Made by a program: the position numbers and the translations under genes. From the NCBI RefSeq assembly GCF_016629525.1, contig NZ_AP024269.1:1116001-1180000 (forward strand): DNA of 64,000 nucleotides, read 5' to 3'. Of the stretch, positions 22,841-32,398 are shown piece by piece (position 1 is the first letter of the stretch; the number at the start of each line of letters is the position of its first letter). A model generated the notes under the pieces. The model was given only the letters and a program-made list of their open reading frames with translations. It made no database searches and had not been told where the DNA came from. This DNA comes from Kaistia sp. 32K. Its GTDB lineage: Bacteria; Pseudomonadota; Alphaproteobacteria; Rhizobiales; Kaistiaceae.

Positions 22841-25531
22841 ATGGACCCGATGCTGACAGCCGAGGTGAGGACGACCTGCCCCTATTGCGGGGTCGGTTGC
22901 GGCGTGCTGGCAAAGGTAGCCGCGGACGGAGCCGTCTCCGTCCGCGGCGATCCGGATCATCCCGCCAACCGGGGCAAGCTCTGCTCCAAGGGCATGGCGC
23001 TCGGCGAGACGACGGGGCTCGAGAGCCGCGTGCTCCATCCCGAGATTGGCAGCAAGCGCGCCGATTGGGACACGGCACTCGAGCTGACGGCCAGGCGGTT
23101 CGCGCAGACGATCGCCGCGCATGGTCCGGATGCGGTCGCCTTCTACATCTCCGGCCAGCTGCTGACGGAGGACTACTACGTCGCCAACAAGCTGATGAAG
23201 GGCTTCATCGGCTCCGGCAACATCGACACCAATTCTCGGCTCTGCATGGCGTCGTCCGTCGCCGGACATCGCCGGGCCTTCGGCGAAGACATCGTCCCCG
23301 GCGTCTATGAGGACTTCGAGCAGGCCGAGCTGATCGTCCTGACCGGGTCCAACACCGCATGGTGCCATCCGATCCTCTATCAGCGCATGCTGGCGGCGCG
23401 AACCGAACGCGGCACGAAGATCGTCGTGATCGATCCGCGCCGGACCGCCACCGTCGATGCGAGCGACCTGCACCTCGCGCTCGATCCGGGCACCGACGTA
23501 CTGCTGTTCAACGGGCTGCTCGCGCATCTCGCGCGCTCGAACGCCGTCGATCAAGCCTATGTCTCCGCCCACACATCCGGCTTCGACGCCGCGATCTCCG
23601 TCGCCTCGGTGGACGCGCCTACAATCGAGAAGGTCGCGCAGGGCTGCGGCCTGCCCGCCGCCGATGTCAGGCGCTTCTACGAGCTCTTCGCCGCGACGGA
23701 GAAGGTCGTCACGGTCTACAGCCAGGGCGTCAACCAGTCGGCGCATGGCACCGACAAGGTGAACGCCATCCTCAACTGCCACCTGGCGACCGGCCGCATC
23801 GGCCGTCCCGGTATGGGACCCTTCTCCGTCACCGGCCAGCCGAACGCCATGGGCGGCCGCGAGGTCGGCGGGCTCGCCAACCAGCTCGCCGCGCACATGA
23901 ACTTCGACGATGCGGCGGATATCGACCGCGTCTCGCGCTTCTGGCGCGCGTCGAACATTTCGCGAAAGCCCGGGCTGAAGGCCGTCGACCTGTTCCAGGC
24001 GGTTGGCGAGGGGCGGATCAAGGCGCTCTGGATCATGGGAACCAATCCGGCCGTCTCGATGCCGGATGCGGGCCGCGTGCGCGCCGCGCTCAGGGCCTGC
24101 GATTTCGTCGCCGTATCCGACATCACCCGCACCGACACGACGCGCTATGCCGATGTCTTCCTCCCCGCCGCGACCTGGGGCGAGAAGGATGGGCTGGTGA
24201 CCAATTCCGAGCGCCGGCTGTCCCGGCAGCGGGCCTTCCTGCCGATTCCGGGCGACGCGAAGCCCGACTGGCGCATCGTCTCAGACGTGGCGCGGCGGAT
24301 GGGCTTCGGCGACGCTTTCGACTATGAGAGCCCGGCCGCGATCTTCCGCGAGCACGCGGCGCTGTCGGCCTTCGAGAATGACGGCGCGCGGCTGTTCGAT
24401 CTCGGCGCGCTCGAAGCCATTCCGGATGCCGACTACGAGCGCTTCGCGCCGCGCCTCTGGCCGCAGCCGAAGCATGGCGAGAGTGGCGAGAGGCTGCTTT
24501 CCGATGGCCGCTTCCCGACGCCCGATGGACGGGCGCGCTTCGTGGCGGTGCGGCAGGAGGGCGTTGCGCAGGCCGCAAGCCCCGACTTCCCGCTGACGCT
24601 CAACACTGGCCGCTTGCGCGACCAGTGGCACACCATGACGCGCACCGGCCTGGCGCCGCGGCTGATGGCAAACGCGCCGGAGCCGCTGCTCGATCTCCAT
24701 CCGCGCGATGCGAGCGCGAACGGGCTGGCCGAGGGCGATCTGGCGCGGCTGACGACCCCCTATGGCTTTGCGCGCGCCAGGGTGCACGTCACCGAAAACC
24801 AGCGGCCCGGCCATGCTTTCCTGCCGATGCACTGGAGCGGCCACTACGCGGCGAATGCCGGCGCCGGCTCGCTCGCCTCGCCGGCGACCGACGTCTTCTC
24901 CGGCCAGCCCGAGCTCAAGCATGCGCCGCTCCGGATCCAGCGCGAGGTCGTCGCCTGGGAGGGCGTGCTGATCACGCGCAGGGATCTGAGGCCGACCGGC
25001 TTCGTCCATTGGAGCCGGCAGCGCGTTGAGGGCGGCTGGGTCTACGAGCTCTGCGGCACGGAGACGCCCGACCAGGGCATCCTGCTCGCGCGAAAATTCA
25101 TCGAGGCCTATCCGGCGGAGCGCCTGCTCGAATACCGCGACCGGCGGGGGCTTTCCTATCGCGCCGCCGTCGTCGACGACACGGAGCGGATGGCCGAGGC
25201 GCTGCTCGTCGCGCAGGTCGGGCTGCTGCCGGCGCGCGACTGGCTCGTCTCGCTTCTCGCGGCCGGCGAGCCGCTCTCGATGATCGATCGCCTCGCGCTG
25301 CTGTCCGGCCGCTCGCCGTCGCCGGCGCCGGCCATCGGGCGGATCGTCTGCTCCTGCTTCAACGTCGGCGCCAATCAACTCGCCGACGCTGTCGCCGCCG
25401 GCTGCCACAGCCTGCAGGCGATCGGCGAGACGCTGAAGGCGGGGACCAATTGCGGCTCATGCCGCTCCGAGATCAGGAGTATCATCGATGCGAATCGTGT
25501 CGGGGCATCGCATGTCGAGGCAGCCAAGTGA
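22841..25531 (+). CDS. Assimilatory nitrate reductase catalytic subunit (NasC/NarB family)
   Basis: Cytoplasmic molybdenum bis-MGD enzyme that reduces nitrate to nitrite, 896 residues. The N-terminal [4Fe-4S] ligands are Cys13, Cys16, Cys20 and Cys48 (CPYCGVGC ... GKLCSKG). The molybdopterin domains include NSRLCMASSV, where Cys is the probable Mo ligand region, GTNPAVSMPDAG, and the C-terminal molydopterin-binding domain with RDQWHTMTRTG. A C-terminal BFD-like [2Fe-2S] domain follows, with Cys837, Cys839, Cys871 and Cys874, as in NAD(P)H- or NirB-coupled NasC enzymes. The start at 22841 places the Cys motif at the usual distance. Names differ between species (nasA, nasC, narB), so no symbol is given. 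Confidence 0.94.
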   Translation: MDPMLTAEVRTTCPYCGVGCGVLAKVAADGAVSVRGDPDHPANRGKLCSKGMALGETTGLESRVLHPEIGSKRADWDTALELTARRFAQTIAAHGPDAVAFYISGQLLTEDYYVANKLMKGFIGSGNIDTNSRLCMASSVAGHRRAFGEDIVPGVYEDFEQAELIVLTGSNTAWCHPILYQRMLAARTERGTKIVVIDPRRTATVDASDLHLALDPGTDVLLFNGLLAHLARSNAVDQAYVSAHTSGFDAAISVASVDAPTIEKVAQGCGLPAADVRRFYELFAATEKVVTVYSQGVNQSAHGTDKVNAILNCHLATGRIGRPGMGPFSVTGQPNAMGGREVGGLANQLAAHMNFDDAADIDRVSRFWRASNISRKPGLKAVDLFQAVGEGRIKALWIMGTNPAVSMPDAGRVRAALRACDFVAVSDITRTDTTRYADVFLPAATWGEKDGLVTNSERRLSRQRAFLPIPGDAKPDWRIVSDVARRMGFGDAFDYESPAAIFREHAALSAFENDGARLFDLGALEAIPDADYERFAPRLWPQPKHGESGERLLSDGRFPTPDGRARFVAVRQEGVAQAASPDFPLTLNTGRLRDQWHTMTRTGLAPRLMANAPEPLLDLHPRDASANGLAEGDLARLTTPYGFARARVHVTENQRPGHAFLPMHWSGHYAANAGAGSLASPATDVFSGQPELKHAPLRIQREVVAWEGVLITRRDLRPTGFVHWSRQRVEGGWVYELCGTETPDQGILLARKFIEAYPAERLLEYRDRRGLSYRAAVVDDTERMAEALLVAQVGLLPARDWLVSLLAAGEPLSMIDRLALLSGRSPSPAPAIGRIVCSCFNVGANQLADAVAAGCHSLQAIGETLKAGTNCGSCRSEIRSIIDANRVGASHVEAAK

Positions 25532-26963
25532 AGCCGGTTCCGCCCGCATCCAGCCCTTAGCCGTGCTTCCGGTCTTCCTCGATCTCGATGGCAAATGCGC
25601 CGTCGTCGTGGGCGGCACGGACGCCGCCGCGTGGAAGGTAGAACTGCTTGTGGCGGCCGGCGCGCTGGTCGATCTCTACGCGCCGGACGAGGAACTGTCG
25701 GAAGCCATGCGCCGGTTGATCCGGGATAGCCCGGCGATCCTGCATCACGCCCGGCGGTGGCGGCCGGCGGATCTGGTCGGCGCGCAGCTGGCGCTGGCCG
25801 ATCTCGACGCGGACGAGGCCGCCGAATTCGAACAGGCGGCGCGCGAGGCGGGTGCAGCCTGCAACGTCATCGACAAGCCGGCCTTTTGCCATTTCCAGTT
25901 TGGCGCGATCGTCAACCGTTCGCCTGTCGTCGTCGGCATATCGACCTCCGGCGCCGCGCCCATTCTGGGGCAGGCGATCCGCCGCCGCATCGAGACGATC
26001 CTGCCGCCGTCGCTGGCAGAGTGGGCGGCGCTCGCACAGACCCTGCGCGACCGCGTTGCCGGCGCGCTCAAGGGGAGCGTCCGCCGGCGGGTGTTCTGGG
26101 AGAGATTGGCGGACCGCGCTTTCGGCGCCGCGCCAAACGCCGGCACGGAAGCGGAGCTGCGCGAGGCCATTGCACTCGGTTCGGCTGCGTCGACCGCCGG
26201 CCATGTGAGTTTCGTCGGGGCCGGTCCCGGCGACGCCGAACATCTGACGCTGAAGGCCGTGCGCGCCCTGCAGGCGGCTGACATCATCCTTTACGACGAT
26301 CTCGTCTCCGCCGAGGTGCTGGAACTGGCGCGCCGCGAGGCGAAGCGGGTTCCGGTCGGCAAGCGGGCCGGGCGGCCGAGCTGCCGGCAGGAGGAGATCA
26401 ACGAGAAGCTGGTGGCGTTGGCGAAGGCCGGCCACCGGGTCGTCCGGCTGAAATCCGGCGATCCCATGATCTTCGGCCGCGCCGGCGAGGAGATCGCCGC
26501 GCTCGAGGCGCATGGCATAGGCTACGACGTCGTGCCGGGTATCACCGCCGGCCTTGCGCTGGCCGCCTCGCTCGGCGTGTCGCTGACGCATCGGGATCAG
26601 GCGCGTTCCGTGCGCTTCGTCACCGGTCATTCGAAACAGGGCGGCCTGCCGGACGATCTCGACTGGCGCGCCATCGCCGATCCCGCCACGACGACGATCT
26701 TCTACATGGGCGGACGCACGGCCGGTGCCATTGCCGAACGGCTGGTCGGGGCAGGGATGTCGCCCCGGACGCCGGTCACCGTCGCCGCCTCGGTCGGCCG
26801 CGCCGGGCAGGTCGTGACGTCGGGCACGCTGGCGGACCTGCCCAATCTGGCCGTAACATTCGACCCGACCCAGCCGATCCTGATCGGCATCGGCACAGTC
26901 TTCGCGGCCCGCGCGGAATGCGCCTCGAACGTCCCGCTCGACCGCCAGGCGTCCCGCTCCTGA
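25488..26963 (+). CDS. cysG: CysG, multifunctional siroheme synthase
   Basis: Makes siroheme for NirB: uroporphyrinogen-III C-methyltransferase, precorrin-2 dehydrogenase and ferrochelatase in one chain of 491 residues. The N-terminal Rossmann part (about 25-130) has VVVGGTDAAAWK where most family members have a GGG-x-x-A-x-R-K loop. A dimerisation segment around VVVGISTSGAAPILGQ follows. The methyltransferase begins near residue 236 (FVGAGPGDAEHLTLKA) and includes LKSGDPMIFGR and PGITAG. The ATG at 25488 has AGGAG 8 nt upstream and overlaps the nitrate reductase by 44 nt; the ATG at 25512 is an alternative with a weak ribosome site. Last gene of the nitrate operon. Confidence 0.93.
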   Translation: MRIVSGHRMSRQPSEAGSARIQPLAVLPVFLDLDGKCAVVVGGTDAAAWKVELLVAAGALVDLYAPDEELSEAMRRLIRDSPAILHHARRWRPADLVGAQLALADLDADEAAEFEQAAREAGAACNVIDKPAFCHFQFGAIVNRSPVVVGISTSGAAPILGQAIRRRIETILPPSLAEWAALAQTLRDRVAGALKGSVRRRVFWERLADRAFGAAPNAGTEAELREAIALGSAASTAGHVSFVGAGPGDAEHLTLKAVRALQAADIILYDDLVSAEVLELARREAKRVPVGKRAGRPSCRQEEINEKLVALAKAGHRVVRLKSGDPMIFGRAGEEIAALEAHGIGYDVVPGITAGLALAASLGVSLTHRDQARSVRFVTGHSKQGGLPDDLDWRAIADPATTTIFYMGGRTAGAIAERLVGAGMSPRTPVTVAASVGRAGQVVTSGTLADLPNLAVTFDPTQPILIGIGTVFAARAECASNVPLDRQASRS

Positions 26964-27174
26964 GGGGGCAACTGCATTTGGCGACGCGAAGGCTGGCGCG
27001 GCGTTCCGGCCGAATGCGATCGCCATGGCATTCCGGCAGGATTGCAAGCTGCCCTCAGGGTCGCGGTTGAGGTTGCTCCGTCAACACAACCCCTTCGTGC
27101 GACTGCTGGTGTGGGCAAATCGTGGGATTTGGAACTCACGAAATTTCTCTCTTGCATCCATTCGGCAATCAATT

Positions 27175-27199
27175 AAAACGTTTTCCGTAAATCGTTTTA
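27175..27199. promoter_or_regulatory. Tandem LacI-type operators
   Basis: AAAACGTTTT (27175-27184) is a perfect palindrome with the central CG typical of LacI/PurR operators. TAAATCGTTTTA (27188-27199) is a second, imperfect copy with its centre 14 bp away. Both lie 34-58 bp upstream of the LacI-family gene start, an autoregulatory position. The remaining 26964-27170 stretch holds no gene. Confidence 0.65.
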
Positions 27200-27232
27200 A
27201 AAATGCTTGTGCTCTGGGAGGGGTGTGGCGTT

Positions 27233-28252
27233 ATGGTTGTATCCATCAAAGACGTTGCCAGCAGGGCCGGCGTTTCCGCCGGGACCGTCTCCAACGTCTT
27301 TAGTGGCAATCGCGTCGTAAAGCCCGACCTCGCGGAGCGTGTGCGCCGCGCAGCAACCGATCTTGGCTACCAGCCGGACCGTGCGGCGTCTCAGCTGCGA
27401 GCCGGCAAGGCAAAGGTCGTGGCTGCCATTGTTCCCGATTTGAACAATCCGTTCTTCACCAGCCTGATCGCTTCGATCGAGGCGAGCGTCCGTGGGGAGG
27501 GGTACGACATTATCGTCGCGAGTTCCCATGGCGATGCCGAGGAGGAAGCGCGCCGGCTGTCCGCCCTTCTTGGCTGGAAGCCCGCGGGCGTCGTCATCAT
27601 CCCCTGCACGGACGAGTTTGCGAGCCGCGAGCTCCTCTCGGGCAGCGGCGTTCCTTTCGTCGTGGCGGATCGCGTGCCTTCGCTATTCGACGGAGATGCC
27701 GTGACCGTCGACAACGTGGATGCCGGCGTGAAGGCGGCGGAGCACCTTGTCGCTCTCGGTCATCGTCAGTTCGTCGTCGCTGCCTCCTCCATGAAGCTGC
27801 AGAACATCCGCGAGCGTTGCGAGGGCATCGAGGCGGTGCTTTCCAGGGAGGGCCTGGCGGCGCCGATCCTCATCGAGGTCGGCCTCGATTTCGATACAGC
27901 CGCCGAGCGCCTGGGCACGTTCATGGAAGGCGAACGGCAGGCCACTGCATTCATTGCGCTGACGAACTTCGCGACCCTGGGGATTCTTGCTTCCGCCAAC
28001 AAGAACGGACTGTCCGTGCCCCAGGACATCTCGGTGCTGGGCTTCGACGATTATTCCTGGATGCACGCATTCAAGCCGCCACTGACTGCAATCCGGCAGC
28101 CAGTCGACGAGATGGGACGCGCAATCTGGAACAGGCTGCGGGGCCACCTCAGCGATGAGAGCCAGCCGTCCGCACGCGAGCGATTATTGTGTGATTTGCT
28201 GGTCCGGGCGTCAACAGGCGCGCCGGCTGCCGAAGGGGTGCGCTCCGCATAG
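27233..28252 (+). CDS. LacI-family transcriptional regulator of the sugar operon
   Basis: Sugar-responsive repressor, 339 residues. The HTH is at 4-24 (IKDVASRAGVSAGTVSNVFSG), followed by the hinge with VVKPDLAERVRRAATDLGYQPD and a periplasmic-binding-protein-like effector domain (AAIVPDLNNPFFTSL, GVVIIPCTDE, ISVLGFDDYSW). The ATG at 27233 is preceded by GGGAGGGG about 10 nt away; the in-frame codons upstream run through the operators. It is the first gene of a collinear stretch running through the importer, dehydrogenases, kinase and D-allulose 3-epimerase, so an inducer such as D-allulose or a related ketose is the most likely ligand (inference). Confidence 0.93.
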   Translation: MVVSIKDVASRAGVSAGTVSNVFSGNRVVKPDLAERVRRAATDLGYQPDRAASQLRAGKAKVVAAIVPDLNNPFFTSLIASIEASVRGEGYDIIVASSHGDAEEEARRLSALLGWKPAGVVIIPCTDEFASRELLSGSGVPFVVADRVPSLFDGDAVTVDNVDAGVKAAEHLVALGHRQFVVAASSMKLQNIRERCEGIEAVLSREGLAAPILIEVGLDFDTAAERLGTFMEGERQATAFIALTNFATLGILASANKNGLSVPQDISVLGFDDYSWMHAFKPPLTAIRQPVDEMGRAIWNRLRGHLSDESQPSARERLLCDLLVRASTGAPAAEGVRSA

Positions 28253-28398
28253 CGTGCCGAGAAGCGCGCGCAGATAAACGTCACCCGCAAGAAAAGACCA
28301 ATGTGGTGGAGCGATTCACCGCACGGGAGGAGCTTTGTCGACGCTCTGGCGCCGTCACAAGCGTAGTCGAATGCGCCTTTAACCTGGAGGAGTACTAT

Positions 28399-29733
28399 AT
28401 GCTACATGCGAAAATGATCGGTCTGCTTTCCGCCGCGGCGATGCTCACGGCATCGGCGGCCGCGGCCGAGGATATAGACTGGAAGGGCCAGCTCGGCGAC
28501 CACTCGGGCAAGACCCTGCGCGTGATGACCATCACCGATCCGTTCATCGACTCGATGAAGGCCGTGAAGGACGGCTTCACCACGGCGACCGGCGCGAAGG
28601 TGGAAATCGACGGCTACGGCTACGACGCCCTGCACGAGAAGGAACTGCTTGCCTGTTCCCAGAACGACGGCAGCTACGACGTCATGCTGATCGACGGCGT
28701 CTGGATCGGCGAATTCGCCGAAGCCGGTTGCCTGGATCCCGTCGAAGCCAAGATCGCCGAGAATCCCGACGTCTTTGCCTGGGACGACTTCACCCGGGCG
28801 GGAGCCGGCCAGGCGAGCTGGGAAGGCGAGCGCGTCTGCCTTCCGGTCGGCACCTACTACGAGCTCATGTACTACCGCTCGGACCTGTTCGAGAAGGCGG
28901 GCATCAAGGTTCCAGAGACGTTCGAGGAACTGAAGAAGGCGGCAGCCACCTTCAGCAACAACAAGGATTTCCCGGGCGTCTACGGCTACGCGATGAACAA
29001 CAAGCGCGGCGCGGCGGCTGGTCAGCAGTGGTTCGAGTGGATCTACAGCGCAGGCGGCAAGCCCTGGGCATCGAACGACATCGGATCGGCGGAGCCCTAC
29101 AAGGATCAGACGCCGCTCCTCAACTCCCAGGAATCGGTCGATCTCGTCCAGTTCTTCCGCGATATGGTCGCCTATGGTCCTCCGGGCGTGGAATCCTTCG
29201 CCTGGGATGAGCGCGCCAACGCGTTCGCGGCCGGCAAGCTGGCCATGATCAACGATTGGTCCGTTCGTGCGCAGATCGCAAACGATCCCAAGCAGAGCCA
29301 GATCGCCGGGAAGTTCAAGGCAGCGCTGATGCCGCACAAGGAGGGTGGAAAGACCATCACTCCGGTCGGCGGCTGGATCGCCTGCGTCAACACGCATGGC
29401 GCTCAGAAGGACATCGCCTGGGACTACCTGAAGTGGTTCGCGAGCAAGCCTGTCCATCGCGACTTCGTCCTGGCCGGCGGACCGCCGAGCCGTCTGTCGG
29501 CGATGGAGGACAAGGAGATCCAGGCGAAGTTCCCCTGGACGTCGGTCCTGCTGGAAGGTCAGAAGGATTCGTGGGCTGAAGTCCGTCCGCGCAATTCCGT
29601 TGCATTCCAGCTCATCGACACGGTCGGAGCCCAGGTCAACAAGGCGATCATCGGCGAGAAGAGCCCGAAGGATGCCATGGATGGCGCGAACGAGGACGTG
29701 ACGAAGCTCCTCAAGCAAAACGGGCAGCTTTAA
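28399..29733 (+). CDS. Sugar ABC transporter substrate-binding protein (family 1)
   Basis: Periplasmic binding protein, 444 residues, signal peptide MLHAKMIGLLSAAAMLTASAAAA. Mature features include LRVMTITDPFIDSMK, YDVMLIDGVWIGEFAEAGCL and LPVGTYYELMYYRSDLFEKAG, typical of polyol and monosaccharide binders of the SmoE/family-1 type. The start at 28399 has GGAGG 8 nt upstream. Together with the two permeases and the ATPase at 32399 it forms a CUT1 importer. The late GGPPSRLSA segment resembles that of sorbitol/mannitol binding proteins, fitting polyol or ketose uptake. Confidence 0.93.
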   Translation: MLHAKMIGLLSAAAMLTASAAAAEDIDWKGQLGDHSGKTLRVMTITDPFIDSMKAVKDGFTTATGAKVEIDGYGYDALHEKELLACSQNDGSYDVMLIDGVWIGEFAEAGCLDPVEAKIAENPDVFAWDDFTRAGAGQASWEGERVCLPVGTYYELMYYRSDLFEKAGIKVPETFEELKKAAATFSNNKDFPGVYGYAMNNKRGAAAGQQWFEWIYSAGGKPWASNDIGSAEPYKDQTPLLNSQESVDLVQFFRDMVAYGPPGVESFAWDERANAFAAGKLAMINDWSVRAQIANDPKQSQIAGKFKAALMPHKEGGKTITPVGGWIACVNTHGAQKDIAWDYLKWFASKPVHRDFVLAGGPPSRLSAMEDKEIQAKFPWTSVLLEGQKDSWAEVRPRNSVAFQLIDTVGAQVNKAIIGEKSPKDAMDGANEDVTKLLKQNGQL

Positions 29734-29799
29734 CGAACTCTTTCCGGGGGCGGGCGATCCGTCCGCCCTCGGATTTCGTGTTTACTGGAGGATTTCACG

Positions 29800-30732
29800 A
29801 TGGCTGATGCCGTTATACAGGCTGGTGTGCCCCGGGCAGCGCCCCGGCGCGCTTTCATTCATGGCGATCGGTTCCAGATGACGGCGTTCATCGTTCCGAC
29901 TTGCATCTTCCTGGCCCTGTTGACCATCTGGCCGTTCCTCTACTCCGTCTACCTCAGCCTGCATGCCGTGAAGCTGACGGCGTTGAAGCGCGCCGTGTTT
30001 GTCGGCGCGGACAACTACATCAACCTTCTGACCGATCCGCTTTTCCTGCGGGCGATGCTGAATACGGGCCTGCTTGCCGTCGTCTCGATCACATTCGAGA
30101 TCGTGATCGCCTTCGTCATCGCGAAGGCGTTCGTGAGCCTCAGCCATATCAAGTGGGTGAACGGCCTCCGCTCCCTGTTCATGGTTCCGATGATGGTCAC
30201 GCCGCTGATCGTCGGCATGATCTTCTCCTACGTCTTCAATCCCGTGCTCGGCATCGCGAACTACCTGCTCGGCGGCGTGGGCCTTGGCCCGGTTGCGTGG
30301 TTCGGCGGATCGACCGCCGCGATGATCTCGATCCTTCTGATCAACGTCTGGCAATGGACCCCGTTCATGATGCTGCTGATCATGGCGGGTCTGCTTTCGA
30401 TCCGCTCCGATCTGTACGAGGCAGCCCGCGTCGATGGAGCGAAGTGGCATCACGTGCTGAGACTGCTGGAGATCCCTTCCATCAAGGGCATCGTCCTCCT
30501 CGGCGTCATCCTTCGCATCATCGACACCTTGCGGTTCTTCGACGTGGTCTACGTGACGACGCGCGGAGGCCCCGGGGATTCCACCATGGTTCTGACGCTC
30601 TATGCCTACCAGCAGAATTTCCAGTTCTTCCAGGCGGGCGTCGGATCGGCCGCTGCCGTCATCATCCTCGTCATCTCGATGGTCATCACAACGTTTGCCG
30701 TGAAGCTCCTCAGGAGAATTGAAGATGAATAA
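29800..30732 (+). CDS. Sugar/polyol ABC transporter permease (SmoF/MalF type)
   Basis: Inner-membrane permease, 310 residues, about six helices, first at about 28-50 (FIVPTCIFLALLTIWPFLYS). The EAA loop YEAARVDGAKWHHVLRLLEI contacts the ATPase. The late TTRGGPGDSTMVLTLYAYQQ segment is typical of the first permease of polyol importers. GGAGG lies 8 nt upstream of the ATG. The gene overlaps the next permease by 8 nt. Confidence 0.94.
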   Translation: MADAVIQAGVPRAAPRRAFIHGDRFQMTAFIVPTCIFLALLTIWPFLYSVYLSLHAVKLTALKRAVFVGADNYINLLTDPLFLRAMLNTGLLAVVSITFEIVIAFVIAKAFVSLSHIKWVNGLRSLFMVPMMVTPLIVGMIFSYVFNPVLGIANYLLGGVGLGPVAWFGGSTAAMISILLINVWQWTPFMMLLIMAGLLSIRSDLYEAARVDGAKWHHVLRLLEIPSIKGIVLLGVILRIIDTLRFFDVVYVTTRGGPGDSTMVLTLYAYQQNFQFFQAGVGSAAAVIILVISMVITTFAVKLLRRIEDE

Positions 30733-31549
30733 CGCCTTCCGGCTGCGCGACCTTGGCCCGCTCGTCCTGGTTCTGCTCTTCGTGTTCGTGTCGGTGGCGC
30801 CGCTGCTGTGGCTGACGCTGGCGGCCTTCAAGCCGACGGCGGACATCATCGCCATACCGCCCGTCTGGATCCCGGACTTCACGTATCTGCAGAACTTCTA
30901 TGATGTGATCACGCAGTTCTGGCCGTTCATCGTCAATTCCCTCGTGGCGACGATCGGTGCAACGATCCTGGCGCTCATCTTCGCGGTTCCGACGGCATTT
31001 GCGCTCGTCAACCATCGCTTCCGCGGTCGCGAGGCCTTGGCGGACTGGATTCTCTCGACCCGAATGATGCCGCCGATCGCAGCCGCGGTGCCGCTGTTCG
31101 TGATCTTCCGCGGCGTCGGCCTGCTCGACTCGCTTCCAGGCCTGATCATCGCCTATGCCGGCTTCAATCTGCCGTTCGCCGTCTGGATGACGATGTCGTT
31201 CATCCGACGCGTCCCGAAGGAGCTCATCGAGGCCGCGCGTCTCGAAGGCTGCACGTGGTGGCAGGTGCTGCGGGACGTCGTTCTGCCGCTCAGCAAGAGC
31301 GGTCTGGCAGCAGTATCGACGTTCGTCTTCATCTTCGCCTGGAATGAATTCATGCTGGCGCTGTTCCTGACGACCCGCGAGGCAAAGACGTTCCCGGTCG
31401 TGATCTCGTCCTTCATCGGCACCGGCCGAGTGTACTGGGAATACATTGCCGCGGCGTCGGTCATCCAGTGCCTGCCTCCGGTGCTCTTCACCTTCTTCAT
31501 GCAGAAACACATCGTCTCGGGCGTCACGATGGGCGCAGTCAAAGACTGA
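30725..31549 (+). CDS. Sugar/polyol ABC transporter permease (SmoG/MalG type)
   Basis: Second permease, 274 residues. Segments WLTLAAFKPTADIIAIPPVW, STRMMPPIAAAVPLFVIFR and the EAA loop ELIEAARLEGCTWWQVLRDV are characteristic, ending in MQKHIVSGVTMGAVKD as in most MalG-type proteins. The ATG at 30725 (AGGAG 8 nt upstream) was chosen over the in-frame TTG at 30719. It forms the heterodimeric channel with the product of 29800-30732. Confidence 0.94.
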   Translation: MNNAFRLRDLGPLVLVLLFVFVSVAPLLWLTLAAFKPTADIIAIPPVWIPDFTYLQNFYDVITQFWPFIVNSLVATIGATILALIFAVPTAFALVNHRFRGREALADWILSTRMMPPIAAAVPLFVIFRGVGLLDSLPGLIIAYAGFNLPFAVWMTMSFIRRVPKELIEAARLEGCTWWQVLRDVVLPLSKSGLAAVSTFVFIFAWNEFMLALFLTTREAKTFPVVISSFIGTGRVYWEYIAAASVIQCLPPVLFTFFMQKHIVSGVTMGAVKD

Positions 31550-31578
31550 GACACAGAAACACGTTACGGAGAATTCTC

Positions 31579-32343
31579 ATGATACCGAACCGCGGACGGA
31601 ACAAGGCGGCACTGGTTACGGGCGCCTCCCGGGGCATTGGAAGAGCGATTGCCGAGCGCCTGGCGGCGGAAGGCTACCGGGTGTTCGCCAACGATCTTCC
31701 GGCGCGCGAGGCTGAGCTCGCGGATCTCGCCGCCACCGTTCAGGCAAATGGCGGCCAATGCGAGATCGTCTATTGCGACGTGAGCAATCCCTCGTCGGTC
31801 GAGGCCATGGCGCAGGAGGTGCTGGCGAAGGCTGGTCGCCTCGACGTGCTGGTCAACAATGCCGGCGTCCGCTCGGTTCATACGGCTGAAAACATCGAGC
31901 CGGACGAATGGGATCGGATGTTTGCCGTGAACACGAAGGGCACCTTCCTCGTCACCAAGGCCTTCCTGGCGCACTTCACTGCCAATGGGCGGGGCCGCGT
32001 CATCAACATCGCCTCGATTGGTGGCAAGTTGGGCGGTCCGACCGAAACGCACTACTGCGCTTCGAAGGGCGCGGTGGTCAATTTCACCCAGGGCCTCGCC
32101 AGGGAGGTCGCGAAGAGCGGCATTACCGTCAATGCGGTCTGCCCCGGCGTGATCGCCACGGAGATGGGCCGGACACACCTTGAAGATCCGGAGACCCTCC
32201 GGAAGGTTCTTGAGAAGACGGCAATGGGCCGCGTTGGCAATCCGGAAGACGTCGTTGGCGCGGTTGCCTTCTTCGCTTCGGACGACGCGTCTTTCATTAC
32301 CGGACAATCCTTGAACGTCGATGGCGGGATCGTCTTCCATTGA
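31579..32343 (+). CDS. Short-chain dehydrogenase/reductase, sugar-alcohol dehydrogenase type
   Basis: NAD(P)-dependent oxidoreductase, 254 residues. Classical SDR motifs: TGASRGIG cofactor loop at about 14-21, NNAG, and the catalytic tetrad with a Ser in INIASIGGK and the YCASK Tyr/Lys pair, then PGVIATEM. The ATG at 31579 has GGAG 7 nt upstream; in-frame sequence further upstream belongs to the permease gene in another frame. Its position inside the importer operon, before the ATPase, suggests it oxidises an imported polyol (for example allitol) to a ketose, or reduces a keto-sugar. Specificity cannot be read from sequence. Confidence 0.92.
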   Translation: MIPNRGRNKAALVTGASRGIGRAIAERLAAEGYRVFANDLPAREAELADLAATVQANGGQCEIVYCDVSNPSSVEAMAQEVLAKAGRLDVLVNNAGVRSVHTAENIEPDEWDRMFAVNTKGTFLVTKAFLAHFTANGRGRVINIASIGGKLGGPTETHYCASKGAVVNFTQGLAREVAKSGITVNAVCPGVIATEMGRTHLEDPETLRKVLEKTAMGRVGNPEDVVGAVAFFASDDASFITGQSLNVDGGIVFH

Positions 32344-32398
32344 AGCGATCGGCGTCGATCGCGGCGCGTGCACGTCGCGTACTACCGGAGGAAACACA

